A stretch of DNA of 64,000 nt from Pseudomonas sp. LFM046 (GCF_000949385.2 NZ_JYKO02000001.1:248001-312000), one strand, 5' to 3'; shown: positions 8,481 to 17,392, numbered from the stretch's first letter. Numbers and translations are program-made. The notes: generated by a model not told the origin, from the letters alone.

Positions 8481-9437
8481 TCACGGCGCTTTGGTCGGGG
8501 CGAGGGTCGCTGGCAGCGGGCCGCCGTCACGTGCGGTAACACCCTGCAGCCAGGCCGCGAGGGTGTCGGGATTGGCATTCAGCCAGGCCTTGGCCTCGCG
8601 CCGGCGGTTGGTGCTCTGGTTAAGTATGGCCTCCATCAGGTGGTTCTCCATGGCCAGGCTGAATTTCAGGTTCTTCAGCAGCCGGCCAAGGTTAGGGCAT
8701 TCTTGTGTCAGGCCTTTTCGCGTATTGGTGTAGACCGTGGCGCCGCCGTAGTTCGGGCCGAACCAGTCATCCCCGCCCGACAGGTAGTGCATCTGCAGCT
8801 GGTTGTTCATGGGGTGCGGTTCCCAGCCGAGGAACACCGCCCACTGGTTGAGGTGTTCGGCGCGCTTGACCTGGGACAGCATGCCGTTTTCGCTCGACTC
8901 GACGAGTTTGAAATCGCCGAGGCTGAACGCATTCCCCTTGATCATCTTCTGGATCAGCGCGTTGCCGTCGTTGCCCGGCTCGATACCGTAGATCCTGCCG
9001 CCAAGCTGCTCCTTGAACTTGGCCAGGTCGGCGAAGCTCTTCACGCCACCATCCCAGGCTGCCTGGTTCACTGCCAGGGTGTACTTGGCGCCGGTAAGGT
9101 TGGCGCCAAGGCTCTCCACCGTCCCATTGTCCAGGTAAGGGCGTATGTCGTGCTCACTGCTTGGCATCCAGTTGCCGAGAAAGACATCGACCTTGCCTTC
9201 GCTCAAGGCTTTATAGGTGTCGGTCGCCGACAGTCGTTTCACCTTGGTGATGTAGCCGAGCTCGTTCAGCACATAACGGGTGACAGCGGTGGTGACGGTG
9301 ATGTCAGTCCAGCCGACATCGGAGAAGTGCACGGTGGAGCAGCGTTCGGGGTCGGGGGCGGCCAGGGCCGATTGGGTGGTGCAAACGGAGGTCGCCAGCA
9401 GCATCGCCGCCAGCAGGGGAGTAGTAGGTCGAGTCAT
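8481..9437 (-). CDS. Second ChoX-type choline substrate-binding protein
   Basis: Periplasmic binding protein, 318 residues, signal peptide ending TTQSALAA. It resembles rhizobial ChoX even more closely than the cbcX product does: FSDVGWTDI, VFLGNWMPSSE, LTGAKYTLAV, GIEPGNDGN and FLGWEPHPMNNQL. The four cage residues fall at W43, W90, Y119 and W205. The C-terminus has a Pro/Ala tail (PLPATLAPTKAP) not seen in CbcX. It lies 416 bp upstream of cbcV on the same strand with no permease or ATPase of its own, so it most likely docks on CbcWV as an alternative choline receptor. Confidence 0.88.
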   Translation of the reverse strand: MTRPTTPLLAAMLLATSVCTTQSALAAPDPERCSTVHFSDVGWTDITVTTAVTRYVLNELGYITKVKRLSATDTYKALSEGKVDVFLGNWMPSSEHDIRPYLDNGTVESLGANLTGAKYTLAVNQAAWDGGVKSFADLAKFKEQLGGRIYGIEPGNDGNALIQKMIKGNAFSLGDFKLVESSENGMLSQVKRAEHLNQWAVFLGWEPHPMNNQLQMHYLSGGDDWFGPNYGGATVYTNTRKGLTQECPNLGRLLKNLKFSLAMENHLMEAILNQSTNRRREAKAWLNANPDTLAAWLQGVTARDGGPLPATLAPTKAP

Positions 9438-9853
9438 GGAAAGGGTCCGTCCACAGCAGGTTTTATTGTCGTTCTCCGGACTCGCGTGGCTGTCGGACTG
9501 CTGCAGACCGCGCCCGCCGGGCGCCCGAATGATGCGGACCAGACACGTCGCCTGACTACCGACTGGGTCGCAGGTAGAAATGATCTGTCGCGGCTGGCAT
9601 AGGGAAGCCGGTGCTCTGTCACGACGATGCTCTGTAGGGGCGAAATCATTCGCCAAGCAGGCCGAAGGTCTGCCCCTTGGAATCCAATCGGGGTCGCTTC
9701 GCAACCCTTGGCGAATGAATTCGCCCCTACAAGGACAGATCGAACCCTCCCCGACCACGACGTGTTTGGATACGAGCAAGTCGGTTCGGGAAGTCGCCGC
9801 CTCGGCGAAATGCCGATCATGTTCGCCAGTGAGATTTCTACCGGAGTTGCCCC
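9438..9853. other. 416-bp divergent region between the ChoX-like gene and sdaB
   Basis: No gene seen. Most of the right half is a composite REP (9633-9731). Near sdaB there is a loose GTCGC...GGCGAA pair (about 9793-9809) with spacing one base longer than the GbdR-type boxes elsewhere; not strong enough to call. Confidence 0.5.
9633..9731. repeat. Composite REP pair (REPIN-like)
   Basis: Two inverted REP units (TGTAGGGGCGAAATCATTCG ... GAATGAATTCGCCCCTACA) flank a short spacer, giving a 99-bp hairpin of the same family as 3185. Confidence 0.85.
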
Positions 9854-11230
9854 GTGGCTATCAGCGTGTTCGACCTGTTCAAGATCGGTATCGGCCCCTC
9901 CAGCTCCCACACCGTGGGCCCAATGCGGGCGGCGGCGCTGTTCGCCACGGCGCTGCGCGAGCGTGGGCTGCTGGCACAGGTGACGCGGGTCGAGGTGCGC
10001 CTGTACGGCTCGCTGTCGGCCACCGGCGTCGGCCACGGCACCGACCGTGCCACCCTGGTGGGTCTGATGGGCGAATGGCCGGATCAGGTCGACCCGAAGC
10101 AGATCGGCCCGCGCATCGAGGCGCTCAAGGCCTCCGGCGAACTGCTGCTGGACGGCACGCACCCGGTGGCTTTCGACTGGCCGCGCGACCTGCTGCTGTT
10201 GGACGAGAACCTCCCCTACCACCCCAACGCCATGACCCTGATCGTGTTTGGCGCAGCGGGTGAACTGCACCGCGACACCTACTACTCCATCGGCGGCGGC
10301 TTCGTGGTCGACGAGGCCCAGGCCCGGGCCGGCCAGCTGGACCAGGACACCACCGTGCTGCCCTACGATTTCTCCAGCGGCGAAGAGCTGCTGCAGCTCT
10401 GTCAGCGCCACGGCCTGCGGGTCTCCGAGCTGATGCTGGCGAACGAGAAGGCCTGGCGCAGCGAGGCGGAAATCCGTGCCGGGCTGCTGAAACTGTGGGA
10501 CGCCATGCAGGAGTGCGTGAGCAACGGCCTCGGCCAGGAAGGCATCCTGCCCGGCGGGCTGAATGTGCGGCGGCGCGCCGCCAAGTTGCACCGCAGCCTG
10601 CAGGAGCTGGGCAAGCCGAATGTCATCGGCAGCACCATGAGCGCGATGGAATGGGTGAACCTCTACGCCCTGGCGGTGAACGAGGAAAACGCCGCCGGCG
10701 GGCGCATGGTCACCGCGCCCACCAACGGCGCGGCGGGGATCATCCCGGCGGTGCTGCACTACTACATGCGCTTCAACCCCGAGGCCACCGACGACGACGT
10801 GGTCCACTACTTCCTCGGGGCCGCCGCCGTCGGCATCCTGTGCAAGAAGAACGCCTCGATCTCCGGCGCCGAAGTGGGCTGCCAGGGCGAGGTGGGCTCG
10901 GCCTGCGCGATGGCCGCCGCCGGCCTGGCGGAAGTGCTGGGGGCGACCCCGGCGCAGCTGGAGAACGCCGCCGAGATCGGCCTGGAGCACAACCTCGGGC
11001 TGACCTGCGACCCGGTGGGCGGGCTGGTGCAGGTGCCGTGCATCGAGCGCAACGCGATCGCCGCGGTGAAGGCGATCAACGCAGCGCAGATGGCCCTGCG
11101 CGGCGACGGCGAGCACTTCATCTCGCTGGACCGGGTGATCCGCACCATGCGCGACACCGGCGCCGACATGCACGACAAGTACAAGGAAACCTCCCGCGGA
11201 GGTCTCGCGGTCAGCGCGATCGAGTGCTGA
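9854..11230 (+). CDS. sdaB: L-serine dehydratase (iron-sulfur, single chain)
   Basis: Deaminates L-serine to pyruvate and ammonia, the exit of the betaine-glycine-serine route into central metabolism. It has 458 residues: an N-terminal serine-dehydratase beta domain ([17 protein letters not shown], about 10-26) and a C-terminal alpha domain with the [4Fe-4S] cysteines in [14 protein letters not shown] and [10 protein letters not shown] (about 330-355) plus a third in [14 protein letters not shown]. The start is GTG with GGAG 7 bases upstream. It lies directly before gbdR, as in P. aeruginosa, where it belongs to the GbdR regulon. Confidence 0.95.
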   Translation: MAISVFDLFKIGIGPSSSHTVGPMRAAALFATALRERGLLAQVTRVEVRLYGSLSATGVGHGTDRATLVGLMGEWPDQVDPKQIGPRIEALKASGELLLDGTHPVAFDWPRDLLLLDENLPYHPNAMTLIVFGAAGELHRDTYYSIGGGFVVDEAQARAGQLDQDTTVLPYDFSSGEELLQLCQRHGLRVSELMLANEKAWRSEAEIRAGLLKLWDAMQECVSNGLGQEGILPGGLNVRRRAAKLHRSLQELGKPNVIGSTMSAMEWVNLYALAVNEENAAGGRMVTAPTNGAAGIIPAVLHYYMRFNPEATDDDVVHYFLGAAAVGILCKKNASISGAEVGCQGEVGSACAMAAAGLAEVLGATPAQLENAAEIGLEHNLGLTCDPVGGLVQVPCIERNAIAAVKAINAAQMALRGDGEHFISLDRVIRTMRDTGADMHDKYKETSRGGLAVSAIEC

Positions 11231-11249
11231 CCCGCTATTGCCCAGGATA

Positions 11250-11282
11250 CCCGCCGCCGCACCTTCATGGTGCGGCGGCGGG
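11250..11282. terminator. Hairpin after sdaB
   Basis: A 14-bp perfect stem (CCCGCCGCCGCACC with its complement) with a 5-base loop, 20 bp after the sdaB stop. There is no T run, so it may protect the 3' end rather than terminate. Confidence 0.6.
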
Positions 11283-11420
11283 CAGGGAAGGTGACCTGGC
11301 AGTCATTGTTCGAACCTTCCGTCTGTTACTGAAGGTATTGTCCGACAGAACAGGGTGACATCGGCCTATGCTGATAGTGCTACCCAGGGCCCCAGGGCGT
11401 GGTAGGTGCGCGTTCTGGCG

Positions 11421-11445
11421 GTCGCAATCAGAACGATTCTGTCGC
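11421..11445. promoter_or_regulatory. GTCGC direct repeat upstream of gbdR
   Basis: GTCGCAATCAG at 11421 and GTCGCTCACG at 11441 are exactly 20 bp apart. The half site is shared with the candidate GbdR boxes, and two-turn spacing is typical of AraC-type binding. Possible autoregulation; weak evidence. Confidence 0.35.
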
Positions 11446-11461
11446 TCACGCCTAGGCCAGA

Positions 11462-11476
11462 TGGCACGGGCCTTGG
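11462..11476 (+). promoter_or_regulatory. Sigma-54-like (-24/-12) promoter before gbdR
   Basis: TGGCACGGGCCTTGG matches the TGGCACG-N4-TTGC pattern except for the final base. It would place the transcription start near 11487, immediately before the BetI-type operator. Sigma-54/NtrC dependence of choline-induced genes is known in P. aeruginosa. Confidence 0.5.
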
Positions 11477-11491
11477 ATGAAATCGTACATA

Positions 11492-11512
11492 TTTGATTGA
11501 TCATACAAACAA
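11492..11512. promoter_or_regulatory. BetI-type operator before gbdR
   Basis: TTTGATTGATCATACAAAC(AA) differs from the betI-betT element (1338-1358) at only two of 21 positions. It sits where a start from the adjacent sigma-54-like promoter would fall, a position suited to repression. Confidence 0.65.
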
Positions 11513-11624
11513 GTTAGGCACGACCTTTGCCTAGTCTTGGTATTCCCTGGTTTTGCAGTACCAGGCCATAACAAAAAGCCTCCAAACGAGGCCTCGCTCC
11601 GTGCCTAGCCTGAGGGTTTCGCTG

Positions 11625-12728
11625 ATGTCACAGTTCAACCAAGGGGCTCAAGCCCAGAACCGTGTTCCCCAGTCCATTGGTTTCCTGCTGTTGGACAACT
11701 TCACCCTGATCTCCCTGGCGTCTGCGGTCGAGCCGCTGCGCATGGCCAACCACCTCTCCGGCCGCGAACTCTACCGTTGGTTCACCCTCAGCCAGGATGG
11801 CCGCCCCGTCAGCGCCAGTGATGGCCTGCAGATCACCCCCGACAGCGGCCTGGATAGCGCCCCGGCGCTGGACGCCGTGATCGTCTGCGGCGGCGTTGAC
11901 ATCCAGCACAGCGTCAGCCGCGAGCACGTGCAGTGGCTGCAGTCACAATCCCGCCAGGGCCGTCAACTGGGCGCCGTGTGCACCGGCAGTTGGGCGCTGG
12001 CCAAGGCCGGTCTGCTCGATGGCTTCGAGTGCAGCGTGCACTGGGAGTGTCTGGCGGCCATGCAGGAAGCCTTCCCCCGCGCCAATATCAGCACCCGGCT
12101 GTTCTCCATCGACCGCAACCGCTACACCTCGTCCGGCGGCACCGCGCCGATGGACATGATGCTGCACCTGATCGCCCGCGAGCATGGCCGCGAACTGGCC
12201 GCCGCGATCTCCGAGATGTTCATCTACGAACGCATCCGCAACGAGCAGGACCACCAGCGCGTGCCGCTCAAGCACATGCTGGGCACCAACCAGCCGAAGC
12301 TGCAGGAAATCGTGGCGCTGATGGAGGCCAACCTGGAGGAGCCCATCGACCTCGACGAGCTGGCCTGCTACGTCGACGTCTCCCGTCGCCAGCTGGAGCG
12401 GCTGTTCCAGAAGTACCTGCACTGCTCGCCGTCGCGCTATTACCTCAAGCTGCGCCTGATTCGCGCCCGCCAGCTGCTGAAGCAGACTGCGATGTCGATC
12501 ATCGAGGTGGCGTCGGTGTGCGGCTTCGTCTCCACCCCGCACTTCTCCAAGTGCTACCGCGAATACTTCGGCATTCCGCCGCGCGACGAGCGCGCTGGCC
12601 AGAACGCCAATGTGGTGGCCTTGATGCCGGTGCCGGATGAGTTGGTGCGTAACGCGCCTTCCACCGCTGGCGTGGCCTTGAGCCTCGCCCAGGGTGAGTC
12701 GACCTTTGCCAGTGTGAGGGTGGTGTAA
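11625..12728 (+). CDS. gbdR: AraC/GATase1-family activator of glycine-betaine catabolism
   Basis: Transcriptional activator that responds to glycine betaine and dimethylglycine. It has 367 residues. The N-terminal DJ-1/PfpI-like domain (about 15-205) includes the nucleophile-elbow-like GAVCTGSWALAKAGLLDG. The AraC helix-turn-helix pair occupies about 235-335 (DELACYVDVSRRQLERLFQKYL and IEVASVCGFVSTPHFSKCYREYFG). The start at 11625 (MSQFNQGAQ) has TGAGGGT 8 bases upstream and gives the usual length. It follows sdaB as in P. aeruginosa. Confidence 0.94.
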   Translation: MSQFNQGAQAQNRVPQSIGFLLLDNFTLISLASAVEPLRMANHLSGRELYRWFTLSQDGRPVSASDGLQITPDSGLDSAPALDAVIVCGGVDIQHSVSREHVQWLQSQSRQGRQLGAVCTGSWALAKAGLLDGFECSVHWECLAAMQEAFPRANISTRLFSIDRNRYTSSGGTAPMDMMLHLIAREHGRELAAAISEMFIYERIRNEQDHQRVPLKHMLGTNQPKLQEIVALMEANLEEPIDLDELACYVDVSRRQLERLFQKYLHCSPSRYYLKLRLIRARQLLKQTAMSIIEVASVCGFVSTPHFSKCYREYFGIPPRDERAGQNANVVALMPVPDELVRNAPSTAGVALSLAQGESTFASVRVV

Positions 12729-12771
12729 GGGGCGCGCCGCGCGCGCCTTGGCGAATGAATTCGCTCCTACA
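12724..12771. repeat. REP element after gbdR
   Basis: Single REP of the TGTAGGGGCGAA/TTCGCCCCTACA family, diverged on its left arm (GGGGCGCGCC...), with the intact right arm GCGAATGAATTCGCTCCTACA. Confidence 0.75.
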
Positions 12772-12779
12772 CCTGAAAC

Positions 12780-12807
12780 AAAAAGGGCGCCAATGGCGCC
12801 CTTTTTC
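12780..12807. terminator. Bidirectional intrinsic terminator between gbdR and the etf operon end
   Basis: AAAAAGGGCGCC-AAT-GGCGCCCTTTTT: an 8-bp GC stem flanked by A and T runs, serving both convergent units. Confidence 0.92.
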
Positions 12808-12825
12808 ATTTCCGGGTTTCGGCGA

Positions 12826-13071
12826 TCAGCGCGGTACCAGCGCCGGCAGCAGTGTGCGCGAAATCGCCTCACGCACATTCGGCAGCAGGGTAGCGCTGCC
12901 CCCCAGCAACTCTTCCACCAGGCGGCGCAGTGCTAGCGCGCGTTCCGGGCTGAGGCCGCTCACGGCCTGTTCGCAGGCCTGCTCGGCCGTGACACCGGGC
13001 GGGATGCTGAGCCCCAGCGCCACCAGACGCTCGCGAAAGTCTTCCTGGTCGATCAGATCGGCATGCATCAT
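12826..13071 (-). CDS. Small conserved-type protein at the end of the dgc-etf operon, unknown function
   Basis: 81 residues, mostly helical, soluble and acidic, without Cys clusters or membrane segments. Start 13071 was chosen over an in-frame Met five codons earlier because GGAGG lies 8 bases before it. It begins 31 bp after etfB on the same strand and ends just before the shared terminator, so it is the last cistron of the dimethylglycine operon. An ETF-associated or assembly role is only an inference from position. Confidence 0.75.
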   Translation of the reverse strand: MMHADLIDQEDFRERLVALGLSIPPGVTAEQACEQAVSGLSPERALALRRLVEELLGGSATLLPNVREAISRTLLPALVPR

Positions 13072-13101
13072 CGCGCTTTCCTCCAAATGGATGCTGCGCG
13101 G

Positions 13102-13881
13102 TCAGCGCAGCACTCCCTCTTCCAGCAACAGTTTGAAGATAGCTTCGGCGCCTGCCTGGGGCGAGACGTCCTTGAGCACCTGGCCGCCGCCGCCCGAGGC
13201 TTTCGCGGTGGCCGCCTTCATCCGTTCGGCGCCGGTCTTGGCCTTGATCACCTTGAGGCGCTTGGGCCGTGGCCGTGCCGGTTGAAGCTGGGCCTCGGTG
13301 AACAGTACATCCTCCACCAGCTCCACGTCTTCCGCCTCGATGCGGCCACGGCGAGCAGGGCCGAATGCGCTCTGGCGCGCCGTGGGTGCGGCATTGTCGA
13401 CGCTGGCGAGGAAGGGCAGGCGCACCTTCAGCCGGCGGCGCTGGCCGCGCGGCAGCGCCTGCAGGACCTGGGCCACGCCATTGTCCACCTTCTCCACCTC
13501 AGCCAGGCCCACCACCAGCGGCCAGCCCAGGCGTTCTGCCAGCAGGTACGGCAGCATGCCGGAGCCTTCGCCGGTTTCCGCCTGGCTGCCGGTAAGCACC
13601 AGTTGGGCGCCGCATTCGCGGAGGAAGTCGCCGAGCGGAGGCAACGCATCGTCCTGCGGGCCCTGGTCGAGGACGATCAGCTCATCCAACCCCATGCCCA
13701 GGTAGGCGCGCAGGGCTTCTTCGTGCGGGTTTCCAGCATGCACCACGCGCAGACGCGAGCCGGCCAGGCGCAGGCCCAGTTCCACGGCGCGGGCGTCCTG
13801 GTCGGCGCGGCGCGCGCGGCCCGAGGTGGGGTGCGCGCCGATGGAGACCAGGCTGACGATCTTCAGTGCGTCATGCGGCAT
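13102..13881 (-). CDS. etfB: Electron transfer flavoprotein, beta subunit
   Basis: Beta chain of a soluble FAD/AMP-binding electron carrier that probably accepts electrons from dimethylglycine demethylase. 259 residues, about the family length; the AMP/fold region is in VVHAGNPHEEALRAYLGMGLDELIVLDQG and LVLTGSQAETGEGSGMLPYLLAERLGWPLV (about 46-125). It starts inside the end of etfA (11-bp overlap) with AGGGAGG upstream. It differs from the housekeeping etfB in having a longer, basic C-terminal half, as expected for the dgc-linked paralogue. Confidence 0.9.
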   Translation of the reverse strand: MPHDALKIVSLVSIGAHPTSGRARRADQDARAVELGLRLAGSRLRVVHAGNPHEEALRAYLGMGLDELIVLDQGPQDDALPPLGDFLRECGAQLVLTGSQAETGEGSGMLPYLLAERLGWPLVVGLAEVEKVDNGVAQVLQALPRGQRRRLKVRLPFLASVDNAAPTARQSAFGPARRGRIEAEDVELVEDVLFTEAQLQPARPRPKRLKVIKAKTGAERMKAATAKASGGGGQVLKDVSPQAGAEAIFKLLLEEGVLR

Positions 13882-15103
13882 CGCGTGCCCCTCCCTGACG
13901 GTATTCGGTGGCCAGCTGGATCAGCGCGGTGAGAACGGCGGCGGAGTCTCCGATCACCGAGAGATCGGCGCGTTTGATCATGTCGCAGCCCGGGTCCATG
14001 TTCACCGCCACGACCTTGTCGCAGGCGCCGATGCCCTGCAGGTGCTGGATGGCGCCGGAGATGCCCACGGCGAGGTAGACCCGCGCGGTAACCCAGGTGC
14101 CAGTGGCGCCAACCTGACGGTTGCGCGGCATGAAGCCGTCGTCCACCGCCACGCGGGAAGCGCCTTCGGTGGCGCCGAGAGCAGCGGCGGCCTGGTGGAA
14201 CAGGTCCCAGTCCTTCACGCCGTTGCCGCCGGAGAGGATGAATTCCGCCTCGGCCATGGGGATCTGCGCCGGGTCCACGGCCACCGGGCCGAGGTCCTCG
14301 ATGCGCGGCAGGCTGTGGGCGATGTTCGCGGACAGCTCCAGGGCGCGGGCTTCATGACGGGTTTCGCTGACCGGCTCGGCGCATTCGGCGGCGGCCAGGA
14401 TCAGGCGCGGCACGGCGCGCACCAGGTCCTCACGGCCAGCACCGGCACGGCCGGTGGCTTGTTCATTGGCCACCTGCCAGACGCGGGTGGCCGGGCGTTC
14501 GCCCAGCTTGGCGGCCAGGCGGCGGCCCAGTTCGCCACCACCGGTGCGGCTGTCGGGGAGCAGCCAGTGGCGCGGCGCCAGTTGGCTTTCCACAGCACTC
14601 AGCGCCAGTACGCGGGCTTCCGGCGAGTAACCGTCGAATTCACCGCCATCGATACGCACGATGCGGTCCACACCGGCGGTATCGAAGGCGGATTCCTTGT
14701 CTTCGCCGAACAGCACGACGACCACCGCACCGTCGTTGCCGGCCAGCTTGTTGGCCAGGCCGAGCAGGTCCTTGTCGTGGCTGGAAAGACGGCCGCCGAC
14801 CATGTCCGGCACCACGCAGATGTGGAAGGCCGGCTGCTCGACAACATGCAGCGGCAGCTGCACCACTTCGGTCGCGGTGCTGCGCTTGCCGGCAGTGCCC
14901 TGTTGGGCGCCACTACGGTCGATTCGTTTGAGGCCATTGGGGCCGATGAAACCGGCCGCAGCGGCATGGGGGTTCTTGCGGATGAGCCCGTTGGGGCCCA
15001 TCCAGCTCGTCTGCCCCTGGGTCTGCATGGCGGCATGCAGCGGGTGCAGGCGGTTGCGGGCGATCCACTCGGCGCGCGGGTCGCGGCGGATGATGTCGCT
15101 CAT
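13871..15103 (-). CDS. etfA: Electron transfer flavoprotein, alpha subunit
   Basis: 410 residues, longer than the usual ~310 because of an N-terminal extension of about 90 residues (RNPHAAAAGFIGPNGLKRID region). The C-terminal FAD-binding signature is intact: GATGTWVTARVYLAVGISGAIQHLQGIGACDKVVAVNMDPG (about 320-365). The start has GGAGA 7 bases upstream. It pairs with etfB and follows dgcB after a REP-like spacer. Confidence 0.92.
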   Translation of the reverse strand: MSDIIRRDPRAEWIARNRLHPLHAAMQTQGQTSWMGPNGLIRKNPHAAAAGFIGPNGLKRIDRSGAQQGTAGKRSTATEVVQLPLHVVEQPAFHICVVPDMVGGRLSSHDKDLLGLANKLAGNDGAVVVVLFGEDKESAFDTAGVDRIVRIDGGEFDGYSPEARVLALSAVESQLAPRHWLLPDSRTGGGELGRRLAAKLGERPATRVWQVANEQATGRAGAGREDLVRAVPRLILAAAECAEPVSETRHEARALELSANIAHSLPRIEDLGPVAVDPAQIPMAEAEFILSGGNGVKDWDLFHQAAAALGATEGASRVAVDDGFMPRNRQVGATGTWVTARVYLAVGISGAIQHLQGIGACDKVVAVNMDPGCDMIKRADLSVIGDSAAVLTALIQLATEYRQGGARDAA

Positions 15104-15132
15104 AGGGCTATCTCCAGGGCTGCACGGATAGC

Positions 15133-15235
15133 TCCCTCTCCCTCTGGGAGAGGGTTGGGGTGAGGGAGGGTGGGCGTTCTGCGGAGGCCTGAGGCTTCCC
15201 TCACCCCCGGCCCCTCTCCCGGAGGGAGAGGGGAG
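15133..15235. repeat. Inverted REP-like pair, CTCTCCC/GGGAGAG family
   Basis: Two copies of a CCCTCTCCC-GGGAGAGGG hairpin with GGGTGAGGGAGG and its complement flank a short spacer between etfA and dgcB. Same family as 17266-17375 and 30058-30098. Confidence 0.8.
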
Positions 15236-15260
15236 AAAAGCAAGCGGAGAGCGGCGTTCA

Positions 15261-17219
15261 TCACGCCACCTCCACGGCAGCTTTAGCCGCCGACGGCTTT
15301 TTTACTTCCACGGGCACCTCGATCAGCACATCCGCCACCAGTTCGGCGATGTCCTTGATCTCGGGGCGCGGGGCCACCACGCCTTCCAGCATTGCGGTGC
15401 ACTGCGGGCAACCCACGGCCACCAGCTCGGCGCCGGTTTCCTTGATGTCCACCATGCGCATATCAGGAATTCGCTGCTTGCCGGGGATGTCGGTGATCGG
15501 CGCGCCGCCGCCACCGCCGCAGCAACGGGAGCGGAAGCCCGAGCGCTGCATTTCCTTCACCTCGATACCGATGGCCTTGAGCACGGCGCGCGGGGCTTCG
15601 TACTCGCCGTTGTAGCGGCCCAGGTAGCAGGGATCGTGGTAGGTCACGCTGCCGCCCTTGTGCTGGCCGAGGCTGAGGCTGCCACGCTGTACCAGTTCAT
15701 TGATGAAGGTGCTGTGGTGCAGGACCTCGTAGTGGCCGCCCAGGGCGCCGTATTCGTTCTTCAGCACGTGGAAGCTGTGGGGGTCGCAGCTGACGATGCG
15801 CTTGAACTGGTACTGCTTCAGGGTGGCGATGTTGCGCTTGGCCAGTTGCTGGAAGGTGGCCTCGTCACCCAGGCGACGGGCCACGTCACCGCTGTCGCGT
15901 TCTTCCAGGCCGAGCACGGCGAAGTCGACGTTGGCGGCCTTCAGCACCTTCACGAAAGCGCGCAGGGTGCGCTGGTTACGCATGTCGAAGGCACCATCAC
16001 CGACCCAGAACAGCACGTCGGCCTGCTTCTTCTCGCTCATCAGCGGCAGGTTCAGGTCCGCCGCCCAGTTCAGACGCCCGCCGGGGGCGAAGCCGCCAGG
16101 GTTGTCCGTGGCGATCAGGTTTTCCAGCACCTCGGCACCCTTGTTCGGGGTAGCACCCTTTTCCAGGGTGAGGTGGCGGCGCATGTCGACGATCGCGTCG
16201 ACGTGCTCGATCATCATCGGGCACTCCTCGACGCAGGCCCGGCAGGTGGTGCAGGACCAGAGGGTGTCCGCTTCCACCAGGCCCTTGCCGCCCTGGACCA
16301 CGATGGGTTGGTGCGGGCCGCCGCCGTGTTCACCCAGCGGGATGCCCGGGTAGGGACTGCCGGCGAACTTGGCGTCGTCGCCACCGGCCAGGCCGATGAC
16401 CATGTCCTGGATCAGCTTCTTCGGGTTCAGCGGCTGGCCGGCGGCGAAGGCCGGGCACACCGCCTCGCACTTGCCGCACTGCACGCAGGCGTCGAAGCCG
16501 AGCAACTGGTTCCAGGTGAAATCGGTGGGCTTTTCCACGCCCAGCGGGGCGTTCGGATCAGCCAGGTCCAGCGCTTTGAGGCCGGTGGAGCGGCCGCCGC
16601 CGAAGCGCTCGGCGCGGCGGTGCCAGGCCAGGTGCAGGGCACCGGCGAAGGCGTGCTTCATCGGGCCGCCCCAGGTCATGCCGAGGAACAGCTCGGACAC
16701 GCCCCAGGCCACGCCAATGGCCAGAAGGCCGGCGACGAACCAGCCGCCGAAGCCTTCCGGCAGGACGCCGGCCACCGGCAGGGTGGCGATGAAGAAGCTC
16801 ACCGAGAACATCAGCAGGCTCTTCGGCAGGCGCATCCACGGACCCTTCGACAGGCGCGACGGCGGATCGAGGCGGCGCTTGGCGACGAACAGGGCGCCGA
16901 CGAACATCAGCACCGTGGCCGCCAGCAGGGCGAAGCCGAGGATTCGGCTTTGCAGGCCGAAGCCGTGCACGACGATCGCCAGCACTGCGGAGAGGACGAA
17001 GCCACCGGCGGTGGCCACGTGGGTCTTGGACATGTACTTGTCGCGTTCGACCACGTGGTGGAGGTCCACCAGGTAGCGACGCGGCATCTTCATGAGGCCG
17101 CCGATCCAGTCGACTTTCGACGGACGGCCCCGGCGCCACATGAAGAAGCGCTTCGCAGCGCCCAGCACGGCCAGTGCCAGGGCGGCGAAGAGCAGGATCG
17201 GGAGAAGGGTGTTCAGCAT
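15261..17219 (-). CDS. dgcB: Dimethylglycine demethylase subunit, membrane Fe-S oxidoreductase
   Basis: 652 residues. The N-terminal third has about five membrane segments (3-20, 72-90, 95-113, 135-152, 160-182). Two [4Fe-4S] motifs follow: CVQCGKCEAVC (C245-C255) and CTTCRACVEEC (C323-C333). The C-terminal part is a heterodisulfide-reductase/glycolate-oxidase type CCG module (CDPHSFHVLKNEYG, SRCCGGGGG, CPQCTAML). It works with DgcA in converting dimethylglycine to sarcosine and likely passes electrons to the membrane pool or EtfAB. Shine-Dalgarno GGAG precedes the ATG. Confidence 0.93.
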   Translation of the reverse strand: MLNTLLPILLFAALALAVLGAAKRFFMWRRGRPSKVDWIGGLMKMPRRYLVDLHHVVERDKYMSKTHVATAGGFVLSAVLAIVVHGFGLQSRILGFALLAATVLMFVGALFVAKRRLDPPSRLSKGPWMRLPKSLLMFSVSFFIATLPVAGVLPEGFGGWFVAGLLAIGVAWGVSELFLGMTWGGPMKHAFAGALHLAWHRRAERFGGGRSTGLKALDLADPNAPLGVEKPTDFTWNQLLGFDACVQCGKCEAVCPAFAAGQPLNPKKLIQDMVIGLAGGDDAKFAGSPYPGIPLGEHGGGPHQPIVVQGGKGLVEADTLWSCTTCRACVEECPMMIEHVDAIVDMRRHLTLEKGATPNKGAEVLENLIATDNPGGFAPGGRLNWAADLNLPLMSEKKQADVLFWVGDGAFDMRNQRTLRAFVKVLKAANVDFAVLGLEERDSGDVARRLGDEATFQQLAKRNIATLKQYQFKRIVSCDPHSFHVLKNEYGALGGHYEVLHHSTFINELVQRGSLSLGQHKGGSVTYHDPCYLGRYNGEYEAPRAVLKAIGIEVKEMQRSGFRSRCCGGGGGAPITDIPGKQRIPDMRMVDIKETGAELVAVGCPQCTAMLEGVVAPRPEIKDIAELVADVLIEVPVEVKKPSAAKAAVEVA

Positions 17220-17265
17220 TCTAGTTGGTCTCCTTGCAGGGACCGAAAGGGGTGCTCCGAACCAG

Positions 17266-17375
17266 TCCCCTCGCCCCCTTGGGGGAGAGGGTTAGGGAGA
17301 GGGGGATGCCTGGAGCATAGAAGCTGTCGGCTTGCCCTCTCCCCCCGCCCTCTCCCGCAAGCGGGAGAGGGGGCC
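17266..17375. repeat. Inverted REP-like pair, CTCTCCC/GGGAGAG family
   Basis: Same architecture as 15133-15235, between dgcA and dgcB. Confidence 0.8.
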
Positions 17376-17392
17376 TTCCGTGCGGGCTTGGG

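Noticed and set aside
9793-9809. GbdR-type box before sdaB
   Set aside because: GTCGC and GGCGAA halves exist, but spacing is one base longer and the right half is imperfect; too weak to list as an operator.
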